64,000 nucleotides of DNA, taken from Phycisphaerales bacterium. Its GTDB lineage: Bacteria; Planctomycetota; Phycisphaerae; Phycisphaerales; SM1A02. The translations under genes were made by a program, and so were the position numbers. This document shows, one piece after another, positions 42,344-51,943 of this stretch (the stretch's first letter is position 1; each line of letters starts with the position of its first letter). The stretch lies in NCBI GenBank assembly GCA_029268515.1, contig JAQWNP010000014.1:1-64000 (forward strand), written 5' to 3'. The notes beneath the pieces are model-generated. The model saw only the letters and a program-made list of their open reading frames with translations, made no database searches and was not told the DNA's origin.

Positions 42344-43546
42344 TCAATGGCTTGTCGTGGAAGAGGCGGTCGGTCCATTGGCAGCGAGCCGTGCATGCTC
42401 ATAGCGAAGCCAACGTGCTTCGAGTTTATCTGGGTCGCCAAAGCATTGAATAAAAATGGAACGCTGTTGACCTGATCCCAAGTGGATTGGTGCGTTGATA
42501 CGCATTGACTCGAGATAGTGGCGTAGCTCTGGTCGATGGAAGCGAGACAGATAAGCAATCAGTCCATAGCTCTGCGCATAGATTGTACGCATGGTTTTTT
42601 CTTCATTCGGCGGGTGTACTTCAAGCTCGATGAGTTTGGACAAAGAAATGAGCTCTTGATTTCGCAGTACTTCTTCGAATTGTTCATGCCGAAGTGGTGA
42701 ATCAAACTGTGGGCCAAAGGCCTGATTTGGTGTCGTCGTTTCGAAATTCATTGCCAGGCCTTCTGAGATCCATAGGGGATAGACACGCAGTGGCGATTGA
42801 ATTCGTGTATGAAACATCAGCTGGTGCACACCTTCATGAATGGTGGTGGCCGTACTTGTCTCGGTGGCAAATACATTGACACGCAACTGTTGTTTTTTGA
42901 GATGATCTCGATACAACGCGACACGCTCATTGAGCCCAGTAAGATCAGCGGAGTTGTTTGCAGCAGCATCTTTGGCTTTGGCTTCTAAGCGACGCAGCTC
43001 GGTATTCATTCGGCTTAATTGTTCGCGGGCTGCTGACAGGCTGGGACTTGCTTCGATGTGGTAAAATGCAGTCCAGTCATGCTTTGGTGAGAAATAGCCG
43101 GCAATCCATGGAGCGGAGATGCCATCATGGGTTGCAGCGAATCGCTGGTATGAAGCACGGTTCTGGAAGAGAATGCACACTAATTTGTGCTGAAGTGGTA
43201 GCGGCTGGAGCTCGAGCCACTTTGTGAATCGATGGAACTGGTGGTAAGTGCGTTCAAGGTAGCGGCCCTGTTGGCGCGTCCAGTCAGGATCTGCATCGGA
43301 CAGCAGGATGTATCGATCGGTGTCATATCGACGAAACGTTTCTCCCAGAAGTTGCCTTGCCTTCAGGTAGCTTTGTGACTTCGATTCGAGCGTACGATGC
43401 AGGGGCGCCGCATTGCCCTTGGGCTGTACGTCTTGGCTTGCAGTGGCTGAATAGGCCTGGGTGATGCTCTGGCTGAGAATCAGCGTCGCCAGCATCAGGG
43501 CCAGTAGGAGCAGCTTGCGGGAAGGATTTTCAAGTAGTTGCCTCAC
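42344..43546 (-). CDS. DUF1570-like exported zinc metalloprotein
   Basis: The 400-residue protein starts with a signal sequence (LLLLALMLATLILSQSITQAYSA). It carries a zinc-peptidase-like HEGVHQL (HExxH) and a downstream WISEGLA, the likely Glu ligand, typical of DUF1570 proteins that are abundant in planctomycetes. Between signal and motif is a charged coiled-coil segment (LSRMNTELRRLEAKAKDAA). It probably acts in the periplasm; peptidase activity is inferred only. Confidence 0.8.
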   Translation of the reverse strand: MRQLLENPSRKLLLLALMLATLILSQSITQAYSATASQDVQPKGNAAPLHRTLESKSQSYLKARQLLGETFRRYDTDRYILLSDADPDWTRQQGRYLERTYHQFHRFTKWLELQPLPLQHKLVCILFQNRASYQRFAATHDGISAPWIAGYFSPKHDWTAFYHIEASPSLSAAREQLSRMNTELRRLEAKAKDAAANNSADLTGLNERVALYRDHLKKQQLRVNVFATETSTATTIHEGVHQLMFHTRIQSPLRVYPLWISEGLAMNFETTTPNQAFGPQFDSPLRHEQFEEVLRNQELISLSKLIELEVHPPNEEKTMRTIYAQSYGLIAYLSRFHRPELRHYLESMRINAPIHLGSGQQRSIFIQCFGDPDKLEARWLRYEHARLAANGPTASSTTSH

Positions 43547-43721
43547 TCCAGGACCATCGGGAAGGTTCTGGGCCGGGTTAAGCCGGCTTCTAAAGTGCGG
43601 GTGTTGTCAGATGGATAAATAGGCCGATGATTTGGATTATGCGGGCTGGATGGTTACCGGAACCGGCTCAGGTGCCTACTATGTGCAATGGAAAGGGGCG
43701 TCGCTCCTTGTCGGCGGCATA

Positions 43722-44324
43722 ATGGCCTCTTCTCATACTGGATGGAACTTCTCAATGGGTCTCGAAGCAGCACTACCGGTCGATGGATTGCTTACCACAC
43801 AATTGAATCGGGTTATTAATTGGTCACGACGATCCAGCGTGTGGCCAATGCCGTTTGCCACAGCATGCTGTGGCATCGAGTTGATGGCCACCGCATCAAG
43901 TCGGTTTGACCTCGCTCGTTTTGGTGCTGAAGTCTTTCGCTTTAGTCCCCGCCAAGCAGATCTGATGATCGTTGCTGGTCGGGTTGCAGTAAAGATGCTC
44001 CCCGTATTGCAACGTATCTATGTGCAGATGTGTGAGCCAAAGTGGGTCATTTCAATGGGCGCTTGCGCCTCAACGGGTGGCGTGTTTGATACCTATGCGG
44101 TGGTGCAAGGCGTCGATCAGTTCTTCCCAGTTGATGTGTATGTGCCCGGTTGTCCGCCGCGACCGGAAATGCTGATCGAGGGTGTCATGGCCATTCAGCG
44201 AATTATTGATCAAGACAACATTCCCTACGATGGCGATGGTCGCCGGCTGCCGTTGTCATTGGCTTTAGAACCAAACTACAAGCCGTCGGCTCAGCCACTG
44301 GATGTCACGATCGGTGCCAGCTAG
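43722..44324 (+). CDS. nuoB: NADH-quinone oxidoreductase subunit B
   Basis: NuoB holds cluster N2 at the quinone site of complex I. The four ligands are in [20 protein letters not shown] and [10 protein letters not shown]. The family start ([15 protein letters not shown]) suggests ATG 43755, while ATG 43722 has a G-rich stretch before it; the longer frame to 43632 starts with TTG and is unlikely. It stands apart from nuoC and no other nuo gene is near. Confidence 0.94.
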   Translation: MASSHTGWNFSMGLEAALPVDGLLTTQLNRVINWSRRSSVWPMPFATACCGIELMATASSRFDLARFGAEVFRFSPRQADLMIVAGRVAVKMLPVLQRIYVQMCEPKWVISMGACASTGGVFDTYAVVQGVDQFFPVDVYVPGCPPRPEMLIEGVMAIQRIIDQDNIPYDGDGRRLPLSLALEPNYKPSAQPLDVTIGAS

Positions 44325-44344
44325 GCGTATTGGCGTTCGCTGTC

Positions 44345-44977
44345 TTAGTCGTTGAGTTCCACATTCCAATAAGCATCATTCAAGAAGGCACGCCAGCTTC
44401 GGTAGGTGCGAGGAGCAACGCGCAACGATTGTGCTGTTGGGCGACTTGGTTCTCTTGGTGTTTTGACGAGCCGCATCCTAGCTTGTTGGGGCGTTCGGCC
44501 ACCTTTGCGTCGGTTGCAGTCAACGCACGCGCAGACCAGATTTTCCCATGAATGAACCCCGCCTTGAACGCGAGGCACCACATGGTCAAGTGTGAGTTCA
44601 CGGGTCGTAAACCGGATGCCGCAGTATTGGCAGAGATTGTGATCACGCGCATAAATATTGCGGCGATTGAGTGTCGGGCGAATAGACGGAAACTTGTCGT
44701 ACCGATAAAGCCGGACAATATTCGGAATTGCAATCGACAAGCGAGGCGTGCGGATCCAAGAGTGTTGCTCTGGCTCTAAGAGTTGCTGTAATTCTGAAAG
44801 CTCTGTCCATGTCGCGAAGTCGTAGTTAATGTAGCGGTCACCTTCAAGCGCAATGATCTCAGCGGCATGTTTCGCTAAAAGTGTGAATGCCCGGCGAGCG
44901 CTGACTACGCGAATTGCAGCGTAGGCCTTATTCAGAACCAGAACTTGTTGATTGAGGCCGACTGGGAGGCTTGTCAA
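44345..44977 (-). CDS. HNH endonuclease
   Basis: The 210-residue protein shows a C-terminal HNH domain: CQYCGIRFTTRELTLDHVVPRVQGG, then NLVCACVDCNRRKGG, with two CxxC pairs for zinc and the DH catalytic motif. The N terminus (QQVLVLNKAYAAIRVVSARRA) is the conserved start seen in free-standing bacterial HNH proteins. TTG 44977 is chosen because AAGGAGGG lies six bases upstream; a TTG at 45001 would put that site inside the gene. No intron or restriction partner is nearby, so it is likely a housekeeping nuclease. Confidence 0.85.
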   Translation of the reverse strand: MTSLPVGLNQQVLVLNKAYAAIRVVSARRAFTLLAKHAAEIIALEGDRYINYDFATWTELSELQQLLEPEQHSWIRTPRLSIAIPNIVRLYRYDKFPSIRPTLNRRNIYARDHNLCQYCGIRFTTRELTLDHVVPRVQGGVHSWENLVCACVDCNRRKGGRTPQQARMRLVKTPREPSRPTAQSLRVAPRTYRSWRAFLNDAYWNVELND

Positions 44978-45106
44978 GCGTTGCCCTCCTTCGCACAGCA
45001 ATTTGTTGCTGAACTACACCTATCGTACAAGCAAGGTTGCGCAAGACGAAACATTAGATTGTGGGTTTTGTGTGAGAATCGTTTTTTTCGGGTGAGTAAT
45101 CCGACC

Positions 45107-46693
45107 TTAATGCCGGAAATGCCGCACACCAGTCATCAGCAAGGTGATGCCTGCTTTTTCGCACAAGGCAATTGTCTCATCGTCGCGGCGTGAACCGCCT
45201 GGTTGAATAATGCACTTGATGCCTGCATCGATCAGAATCTTTGGACCATCGGCGAAGGGAAAGAAAGCATCTGATGCTGCAACCGGTGCAGCGGCGCTCT
45301 TGAGTGTGTCGCCAGCTTTAGAGATGGCTAAGTGGCACGCTGAAACGCGATCGACTTGGCCTGGTCCGGCACCCAAGAGGGCGCCGCTATGGGCAATGGC
45401 GATGGCATTTGATTTGAGATGCTTGGTCACAATCATCGCAATTTCCGCATCACCGACCATCTGTTTGGTTGGCTCTGGGCCTGCGGCTAATTGCCAGTTT
45501 TCAGCCCGTGGCGTTTTGGTGTCATGTTCCTGTACGAGGAGGCCACCCGGAATAGACCGGCAATTGAGTTGACGGCGACCGTGGTAACTCATGTTTCCGA
45601 CCGAAAGCAGTCGTACATTACTCCATCGGTCTGCAAGAATCTTGAAGCCATCTTCAGTGAATTCTGGTGCAACAATGACTTCAAAGAATTTGTTTCCAGC
45701 AGCCATAGCTGTCGCGATTTCTTGGTCGACAACAGTGTCAATTGCAACAATGCCACCGAAGGCAGCAAGTGAATCACAGTTATAGGCCATCTCGATGGCT
45801 GTGGGGCCATCGCTTGCAATTGCGGCGCCACATGGGTTGGTATGTTTGACCACTGTCGCTGATGCTGTGTTTTCATTGAGACTGTTAAGGTCACGAACCA
45901 CTTCAAGAGCAGCTGAAGCATCAAGCATGTTGTTGTAACTCAGTGGCTTGCCATGTCGACTTTTGGCAGAGACAACACCCGGTTCCGGGGCAGAAGAATC
46001 GATGTAGAGAGCGGCTTTTTGGTGTGGGTTCTCACCGTACCGGAGGGTTTGCTCAAGCGTATAGGCAAGACGCAGTGTGTCAGGCATTGGCTTGGGAGAA
46101 ATTTCACTCATCCAGCCACTGATGGCAGTGTCGTACTGTGCTGTTCTGGTGAACGCCGCCGCTGCTAACTTTCGCCGTAACTCCAGTGTGGTTTGTCCAT
46201 CATTCGTGGTGAGCTCATTGACAACAAAGTCATACTGCTCGGGACTGGTCAGAACAGCCACGGAATCAAAGTTCTTTGCAGCTGAGCGAACAATGGTGGG
46301 CCCGCCAATATCAATTTGTTCAATGGCGTCAGAAGGTAAAATGTCATCCTTCATAATGGTCTGTTCAAAGGGATAGAGGTTGACGCAGACGAGGTCAATG
46401 GGTTGCCCGCCCAGCTCACTCAATGCCGCCATATGACTCGGTTCATCGCGTCTTGCAAGCAAAGCGCCATGGATGACGGGGTGAAGTGTTTTGACCCGTC
46501 CATCCATCATCTCTGGAAGACCGGTGACTTCTTCAATTGGCACAACTGCAATACCAGCTTCTTTGAGCGCCTTGGCCGTGCCTCCAGTTGAAATAATCTG
46601 TGTGCCCATTTCTTCTAATGCGCGTGCAAAAGGAATGAGGTCTCGTTTGTCACTGACAGAGATAAGGGCGCGTTTAATGGAGACGAGGTTCAT
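45107..46693 (-). CDS. purH: Bifunctional AICAR formyltransferase/IMP cyclohydrolase
   Basis: PurH performs the last two steps of IMP synthesis. The N-terminal MGS-like cyclohydrolase domain begins MNLVSIKRALISVSDKRDLI and STGGTAKALKEAG; the formyltransferase domain has the catalytic Lys-His pair in VVKHTNPCGAA and a C-terminal QPGGSRRDDETIALCEK. Length 528 is standard. It is not in an operon with other pur genes. Confidence 0.97.
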   Translation of the reverse strand: MNLVSIKRALISVSDKRDLIPFARALEEMGTQIISTGGTAKALKEAGIAVVPIEEVTGLPEMMDGRVKTLHPVIHGALLARRDEPSHMAALSELGGQPIDLVCVNLYPFEQTIMKDDILPSDAIEQIDIGGPTIVRSAAKNFDSVAVLTSPEQYDFVVNELTTNDGQTTLELRRKLAAAAFTRTAQYDTAISGWMSEISPKPMPDTLRLAYTLEQTLRYGENPHQKAALYIDSSAPEPGVVSAKSRHGKPLSYNNMLDASAALEVVRDLNSLNENTASATVVKHTNPCGAAIASDGPTAIEMAYNCDSLAAFGGIVAIDTVVDQEIATAMAAGNKFFEVIVAPEFTEDGFKILADRWSNVRLLSVGNMSYHGRRQLNCRSIPGGLLVQEHDTKTPRAENWQLAAGPEPTKQMVGDAEIAMIVTKHLKSNAIAIAHSGALLGAGPGQVDRVSACHLAISKAGDTLKSAAAPVAASDAFFPFADGPKILIDAGIKCIIQPGGSRRDDETIALCEKAGITLLMTGVRHFRH

Positions 46694-46809
46694 GAGTGTC
46701 CTGTAGATTGCTAATCATTTGTTGCTGTTTGGGATGAGAGCACGATCGCTACTCAGTGGCCTTAGATTTGAAGCCGAGCGTGAAGAGATTTTCCTGCAGA
46801 CAGAAAATA

Positions 46810-48015
46810 TTATTCGGATCGCGGTGAAAGCCGGATCACGGCACCCTCGCGATTGGTCGCATAGATCGTGCCATTGACCAGTTCATCCATCATCAGTTTT
46901 GTAATATTAGGGAGCTCAAATTTGTCAATGACGGTGCCATGGGCACGCTCGACGAGTGTGAGGACACGGGCTTGGTCATCCCAGACCAAGGCATTTCCGC
47001 CTCGTTGGCCAATCACGTTTCCAGATACGTCCTTGGAATTCCAAAGTTCTTTGCCCACACCTTTGCCGACTGGCTGGGCGTCGTAACTCACTAAACCGAG
47101 CCCAGGAATCGTGATGAATAGTTGTCCTTCAATGACGATTGGTGGATTTCGTAAAGGTGTCTCGAAGATCTTGGACCAAAGCACGGAACCGTTTTGGAGG
47201 TCAAAGGCACGGAGATGTTGATCAAGACTTGCCGCAAAGATCGTGGTGTCTGTAACTGCTGGGGGAACAGCAATCTCATCGAGCATTTTGACCGACCACA
47301 GTTGAATTGCTTTTGCTGCATCTAAGCACATCAGCACGCCGCCGGAACCAACCGCGACGACTTTGCCCTTATGCAGTTGTGGTTTCAGATGCATATGTGA
47401 AGAGACTCGGTAGCTCTTCCAGATGTATCCAACTTTAGCTCCGTACCACACCAACCTGCCGCTTCGGGCACCGTAGAGAAGGAATGGGCCTGCCGTTGTT
47501 CCAGGTGTTGCTGCAATAGCAACGAGCTCATCACGCCTCAGGACACCTCCGGTGCCAGCATTAAGGACATAGATGTCACCTTGGGTCATGACATGGACAA
47601 ATCCAAGGGATGGTACGTAGTTCAGTCCCAATACCCGCGTGGCTGGTTCAAGGACTTCCTTTTGCCATAGTCTTTGGCCCGTCTTACGGTTGATCCGGGT
47701 TAAGTAGTTCTTATCATCCAAAAGGAAGATTGCATCATTGTCAGGTCTGATCTGTTGTAGCTCATGTCCATCGCCGGGCATTTGCCACATGATGCGATAG
47801 CCGAGCTCACGTGCGGTGGTCGGACTGATCAAAGCAATGCGTTCAAGCTTGGAGAGGCCTGTGGACTGGGTCCCAAGCCTCTGGCTGTCTTTTGTTCGCC
47901 CTTGGCATGCGATTGTCGGCAGCAATAGGGCACTGATGCTGAGCATGGCCAGGATCAGTGCCGTGGATGGTTTATGGGTACGGAGGAGGGATAGGGGGGT
48001 CATCATATGGGTCAC
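46810..48015 (-). CDS. PQQ-like beta-propeller lipoprotein
   Basis: The 401-residue protein carries a signal ending in the lipobox LPTIAC and then WD/PQQ-like repeats (TRINRKTGQRLWQKEVLEP, DLQNGSVLWSKIFETPL, THAANRE-type edges). The fold resembles BamB, the outer-membrane assembly lipoprotein, but nothing else of the BAM complex is near, so it may simply be a periplasmic scaffold. Start could be any of three Met in the first five residues. Confidence 0.75.
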   Translation of the reverse strand: MTHMMTPLSLLRTHKPSTALILAMLSISALLLPTIACQGRTKDSQRLGTQSTGLSKLERIALISPTTARELGYRIMWQMPGDGHELQQIRPDNDAIFLLDDKNYLTRINRKTGQRLWQKEVLEPATRVLGLNYVPSLGFVHVMTQGDIYVLNAGTGGVLRRDELVAIAATPGTTAGPFLLYGARSGRLVWYGAKVGYIWKSYRVSSHMHLKPQLHKGKVVAVGSGGVLMCLDAAKAIQLWSVKMLDEIAVPPAVTDTTIFAASLDQHLRAFDLQNGSVLWSKIFETPLRNPPIVIEGQLFITIPGLGLVSYDAQPVGKGVGKELWNSKDVSGNVIGQRGGNALVWDDQARVLTLVERAHGTVIDKFELPNITKLMMDELVNGTIYATNREGAVIRLSPRSE

Positions 48016-48182
48016 GCTTCTTACTGCCCTCTCCTGGTATTAATAAGTAACTCTTGTTTGAATGATCCAGTATCGGCTTGCTAAAAAGGTCCGTCAAGAT
48101 CAGCTACTGTAGATCAGGCACTTTCGCGTTCTCAGGCACCCTATTGGCCTGCTAGATTCCTTCCAGATTGGAGAACCAGGGC

Positions 48183-48800
48183 ATGTTTACTGGGCTGGTC
48201 CAGCATATCGGTGAAATAACCGCCATCCAAGATACTGATGATGGTCGCCATCTCGTGATCGATTCTTCTGGCTGGGATCATGTGCCAGGGGTGGGTGATT
48301 CCATCGCCATTAACGGATGTTGCCTGACCGTGACCCAGTCGGTGGATGGGTCTGGGCAGTTGCACTTCGATCTGACCCAGCAGACTGCCGCCTTCACCAC
48401 CTTTGGGGGTGCGATCGCAGGTGGGTTGGTCAATCTGGAAGCAGCGGTTCGGGCTGGTGATCATCTTGGAGGGCACTTGGTCCAGGGCCATGTTGATGGG
48501 GTTGGTGAAGTTGTCAACATCACAGAGGATCCGGCACGATATGCCATTGAGATTAAGTTGGCCGATCAGTGGTCTGATCTGTGCAGATCAGCATTGGTCC
48601 CGTTTGGTTCAATCACGATAGACGGTGTTTCTTTGACACTGACCAGCGTCCATGAGGATGGTTGCGAGGTGGTACTCATACCTATCACTCGCAAGGTAAC
48701 AACCCTCGGTCAGCTAAACGTTGGCCAAAGTGTTAACGTTGAGATAGACAGTGTTGCAAAGACTGTTGCCCAAGTGGTCAAGAATATGAAATTGAGCTAA
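48183..48800 (+). CDS. ribE: Riboflavin synthase alpha subunit
   Basis: The enzyme dismutates two 6,7-dimethyl-8-ribityllumazine into riboflavin. The diagnostic MFTGLVQHIGEI starts it, and the two lumazine-binding halves are visible (SIAINGCCLTV and GSITIDGVSLTL, with GGHLVQGHVDGVG between). Length 205 is normal. GGAG before 48183 fixes the start. The upstream gap shows no FMN riboswitch core, so regulation is open. Confidence 0.95.
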   Translation: MFTGLVQHIGEITAIQDTDDGRHLVIDSSGWDHVPGVGDSIAINGCCLTVTQSVDGSGQLHFDLTQQTAAFTTFGGAIAGGLVNLEAAVRAGDHLGGHLVQGHVDGVGEVVNITEDPARYAIEIKLADQWSDLCRSALVPFGSITIDGVSLTLTSVHEDGCEVVLIPITRKVTTLGQLNVGQSVNVEIDSVAKTVAQVVKNMKLS

Positions 48801-48808
48801 CTGCCGAT

Positions 48809-50020
48809 TCAGGCAGCTTTGTGCAAAGGGAGCCGCGGTTGATTGTTCTGAACCTGGCTCTTTGGTCTGACCTTCAAACAAAGCAGCGTAATGTCATCAT
48901 GGCAATGTGCTGCAGGATTCGGTTTATCCATCAGTTTCTGCGCGGTCATGATGGTCGACATTGCATCCTGCAATGGTAGTAATCCAGACCAATCTGTTCC
49001 CTGAGCTGTGTTCAGTGCAGATTCGACACCATCAGAATAAATGAGGAGGCGATCATTGATTTTCATCGCAATGGTGCGCTCTTGGAAAGTCTCCTGATCA
49101 AAGACGCCTAGCAAGCCACCTGAGGTTTCGATCATCTCCATTTGGCCATCGCTGGAGAGGTGAAGAGGGGGTGGGTGGCCTGCGGAAGCAATACAAATGA
49201 CGTTGGTTCGTACGTCCAAGACGCCATACACCGCAGTTGCAAACCGATGTTCAGCACTGCATCGCTCAAGTAATTTCTGGTTGAGATGAGCGAGCACCTG
49301 CCCAGGCGAGAGTATCTTGCGTGTCTCTGGGCAATGCGTGATCAGACTGCGAGAAATGGTCATGGCAAGAATTGCTGCAGGGACACCGTGTCCGATGGCA
49401 TCGGCAAGCAAAAGGCCCACGTGGTTTTTATCAAGCTGACGGACGTCATAGACATCGCCAGAGACAAATTCAGCTGGGCGCCAAAGGACATCAAACTCAG
49501 TGCCGTCCACTGTTGGTAGCTGGTGTGGCATGAGTTCATGTTGCACGGTGGCAGCTAATGCCAGCTCGTCATGAAGCCTTTGTATCTCGCCCGTGAGTCC
49601 CATTTGAACGTTTCTGGAGTCATTCAGTGCGCCAGCAATCCAATCATTTTGTTTCGCCACATGAAGTAAGGCATTGATCACACCGCTCAGAACTTCGGCA
49701 GTGGTTGATTGGTTGAGTATCAGCGGATTCCAGTGTCGGAGTTCATTTTCCACTGTGTCAGCGATCACAATTGTTGGTCGAAGATCGCTTTGGCAATGCA
49801 TCAAGAGGCTTGCCGCTGTCTGGTGCTGGCTGTCGATGCCAAAGACAATGGCCACTGACACCGAATCAAAGGTCAATTTGCTTACTGGTTTGGACTGAGC
49901 CTGCAATCGGAACTGAGGCACTTGCATGCCAGGCCATGCAGCTCGTAGTGCATGGACCATCGCCTTCGCCTCTATCTTCAGGCGATCAGCGTAATTAATC
50001 AGAATGACTGGCGTCCCCAT
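48809..50020 (-). CDS. PP2C/SpoIIE-type serine phosphatase (RsbU-like)
   Basis: The protein of about 403 residues has a receiver-like N terminus (VILINYADRLKIEAKAMVHAL) without a clear acceptor, a linking helix, and a C-terminal PP2C-type phosphatase: EFVSGDVYDVRQL, ADAIGHGVPAAILAM, SAGHPPPLHL, IYSDGVESAL and HDDITLLCL supply metal-binding Asp residues. Such proteins control anti-sigma or partner-switch pathways. The start among several Met near 50020-50065 is uncertain; 50020 has GGGG seven bases upstream. Confidence 0.85.
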   Translation of the reverse strand: MGTPVILINYADRLKIEAKAMVHALRAAWPGMQVPQFRLQAQSKPVSKLTFDSVSVAIVFGIDSQHQTAASLLMHCQSDLRPTIVIADTVENELRHWNPLILNQSTTAEVLSGVINALLHVAKQNDWIAGALNDSRNVQMGLTGEIQRLHDELALAATVQHELMPHQLPTVDGTEFDVLWRPAEFVSGDVYDVRQLDKNHVGLLLADAIGHGVPAAILAMTISRSLITHCPETRKILSPGQVLAHLNQKLLERCSAEHRFATAVYGVLDVRTNVICIASAGHPPPLHLSSDGQMEMIETSGGLLGVFDQETFQERTIAMKINDRLLIYSDGVESALNTAQGTDWSGLLPLQDAMSTIMTAQKLMDKPNPAAHCHDDITLLCLKVRPKSQVQNNQPRLPLHKAA

Positions 50021-50101
50021 CCGTAGGCCCCGCATGCATGCCATTGTCATTGTGGCACGTCTCAAGTGAGCTTAGACCACTAAGCCACAGGAGTCATCGG
50101 T

Positions 50102-50602
50102 CTAACGGACCCGGCTCTTAAGGTGATCTAAGTCGATATCTAGGCGATCATTGAAAGTAAGCCCTAATTCGGCCGCTCTACCAGGGGCGAGTTCAATGGC
50201 AAACTGTGCTGGAAACCGGCTCGAATAGGTTCCAAGTCGGTTCCGATATTGGCTATCGGACTCATGATCAAATTTTGGGTCTTGTGCCTTCATGGTATGA
50301 ATTGCGGTGACACGGCCACGTCCATCCAGAAAGACAATGTCCATATCCGTAATACAGTGACCCATCCAGAAGTTGCGGATCTCAATATCTGGGAAAATGA
50401 AGATCATGCCACCATTTCGTTCTATTTCTTGGACGCCCATCAATCCCTGATTTCGTTCAAAGAAATCATCAGCAACAGCGAGGTCAAAGATTTCACCGGC
50501 GAGGACAATGCGCTCTTGGTCAGGATCGGCGACTTGATTGCTGCAGGTCAGTTGCATGACAGTGAGTGAAATCAAGAAGGTAAAGAATCGGCAAGCAACC
50601 AT
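50102..50602 (-). CDS. DUF192 family exported protein
   Basis: The 166-residue protein has an N-terminal hydrophobic signal followed by Cys (VMQLTCSN), so may be secreted or lipid-anchored. The DUF192 pattern is clear: RNQGLMGVQEIERNGGMIFIFPDIEIRNFWM, then DMDIVFLDGRGRVTAI and an ELAPGRAAELGL motif. Function of the family is unknown. Its start overlaps the end of gluQ-RS by 31 bases, on the same strand. Confidence 0.85.
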   Translation of the reverse strand: MVACRFFTFLISLTVMQLTCSNQVADPDQERIVLAGEIFDLAVADDFFERNQGLMGVQEIERNGGMIFIFPDIEIRNFWMGHCITDMDIVFLDGRGRVTAIHTMKAQDPKFDHESDSQYRNRLGTYSSRFPAQFAIELAPGRAAELGLTFNDRLDIDLDHLKSRVR

Positions 50603-51537
50603 CGGTGACTCTCCTCGGTAAATGTAACCTGTTGAGTAGGAAGTCTATCGAATGAAAAAGTGCGTGTGAATTCTTCCAGGCACATCGGCACCGGATCTGG
50701 GCAGATGCCACTATATGACGCAATGAGACCGATGATTCGTTCTGGGCAGACGCCTGCCCTGCGATAGGTGATCAGTCGAGAGTCACCATGCCTTTTTGCG
50801 AGCCGTCTTCCATCGGGGCCAACCACAAGTGGTACGTGCCACCATTTTGGAGGCGGTGCGTCCAGTGCCTGATAGATCAGGGTCTGTCGAGCGACTGACG
50901 ACAGGAGGTCATCGCCGCGAACCACATCTGTAACACCCTGTCTAATGTCATCAACAACCACAGCGAGCTGGTAGGCGGGTTGTTGGCGTTGTGTCCAAAC
51001 AACGAAGTCGCCCACATCAGCAGCGGTATTGATTTTCTGGGGGCCGTGAATTTGATCATGAAACTTGATTGGTTTTTCATTTGTCACAAATCTGTAGTTT
51101 GATCGGCAGTCAGGATCGAATTGGTACGCAGCAGGATCAGTCGGCCGTAGGCTGGGGGGAAAACGATTCTCGCACTGTCCAGTGATCTCACCTTCTTGAG
51201 GCGCTGATGCGGCCATTTCGATTTCACGTCGCGTCAGATCGCAACGGAAGATGAGCCGTTGGTCTGCAAGCGTCCTCATGGCGGTTTGATAGGGTTCCAG
51301 CTGTGCCGATTGGACGATTGGTGGCTCAAGGCCCGTCATACCCAACCAATGAAGCATATCGATGGCTTGCTGGTCAGCACCGAGTTTGGTGCGAGGCGTA
51401 TCAAGATCTTCAACTCGCAGTGCAACCGTCCAGTTCCTTTGCTTGGCCAATGCCCAATTAATCAAGAAAGTGCGGGCATTTCCCAAATGGAGTGCGCCGG
51501 TGGGTGAGGGAGCTAATCTGGTGCGGGGTTTTGTCAT
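50572..51537 (-). CDS. gluQ: Glutamyl-Q tRNA(Asp) synthetase
   Basis: GluQ-RS adds glutamate to queuosine in the anticodon of tRNA(Asp). It is a truncated GluRS: LAPSPTGALHLGNARTFLINW carries HIGH-type HLGN, with the GluRS catalytic domain and the KMSKS-equivalent LAKRHGD, but lacks the anticodon-binding domain. The 321-residue length is normal. Together with queE and queD in this window, queuosine synthesis and glutamylation are both indicated. Confidence 0.92.
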   Translation of the reverse strand: MTKPRTRLAPSPTGALHLGNARTFLINWALAKQRNWTVALRVEDLDTPRTKLGADQQAIDMLHWLGMTGLEPPIVQSAQLEPYQTAMRTLADQRLIFRCDLTRREIEMAASAPQEGEITGQCENRFPPSLRPTDPAAYQFDPDCRSNYRFVTNEKPIKFHDQIHGPQKINTAADVGDFVVWTQRQQPAYQLAVVVDDIRQGVTDVVRGDDLLSSVARQTLIYQALDAPPPKWWHVPLVVGPDGRRLAKRHGDSRLITYRRAGVCPERIIGLIASYSGICPDPVPMCLEEFTRTFSFDRLPTQQVTFTEESHRWLLADSLPS

Positions 51538-51644
51538 TTTGGAGCTGCTCGATATAGTCTAGCCCGTCAAAGCGAAGGCTTAGAGATGAGTTCAGCAAAG
51601 TTTCATAAGAGGCTCTTGAGAGATGCTCAGGCGGAGATAGTGTG

Positions 51645-51932
51645 ATGGATCGAATCGACCCCGAAAAAGTGCAAGCTCAGGTTGAGGTCATGACAGAATG
51701 GGCCCTCAATGGCGAAGCACTTCAGCGAACTTTGTCATTTGCCGACTTTCAACTGGCAATGGACTTTGTGAAGAAGGTGGCTGCGCTTGCCGAGCAACAA
51801 CAGCATCATCCAGACATCATGATCCGATACAACAAAGTAACACTGACAGTGACGACGCATGATGCTGGTGGTCTGACAGACCGTGATTTTCGACTCGCGA
51901 AATCCGTCGACGAAATCACACTTCAATCATAA
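51645..51932 (+). CDS. phhB: Pterin-4a-carbinolamine dehydratase
   Basis: The 95-residue enzyme recycles tetrahydropterin cofactors. The active-site block is typical: QQHHPDIMIRYNKVTLTVTTHDAGGLTDRDFRLA, where HHPD and the later THDAGG supply the catalytic His pair. ATG 51645 with GGCGGAG upstream is used. No aromatic amino-acid hydroxylase is in the window, as is frequent for this family. Confidence 0.92.
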   Translation: MDRIDPEKVQAQVEVMTEWALNGEALQRTLSFADFQLAMDFVKKVAALAEQQQHHPDIMIRYNKVTLTVTTHDAGGLTDRDFRLAKSVDEITLQS

Positions 51933-51943
51933 GAAAATTCTGG

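Noticed and set aside
48016-48182. Possible FMN riboswitch before ribE
   Set aside because: The conserved FMN aptamer blocks (AGGGCAGGG and the ACCGGCGGT region) are absent.
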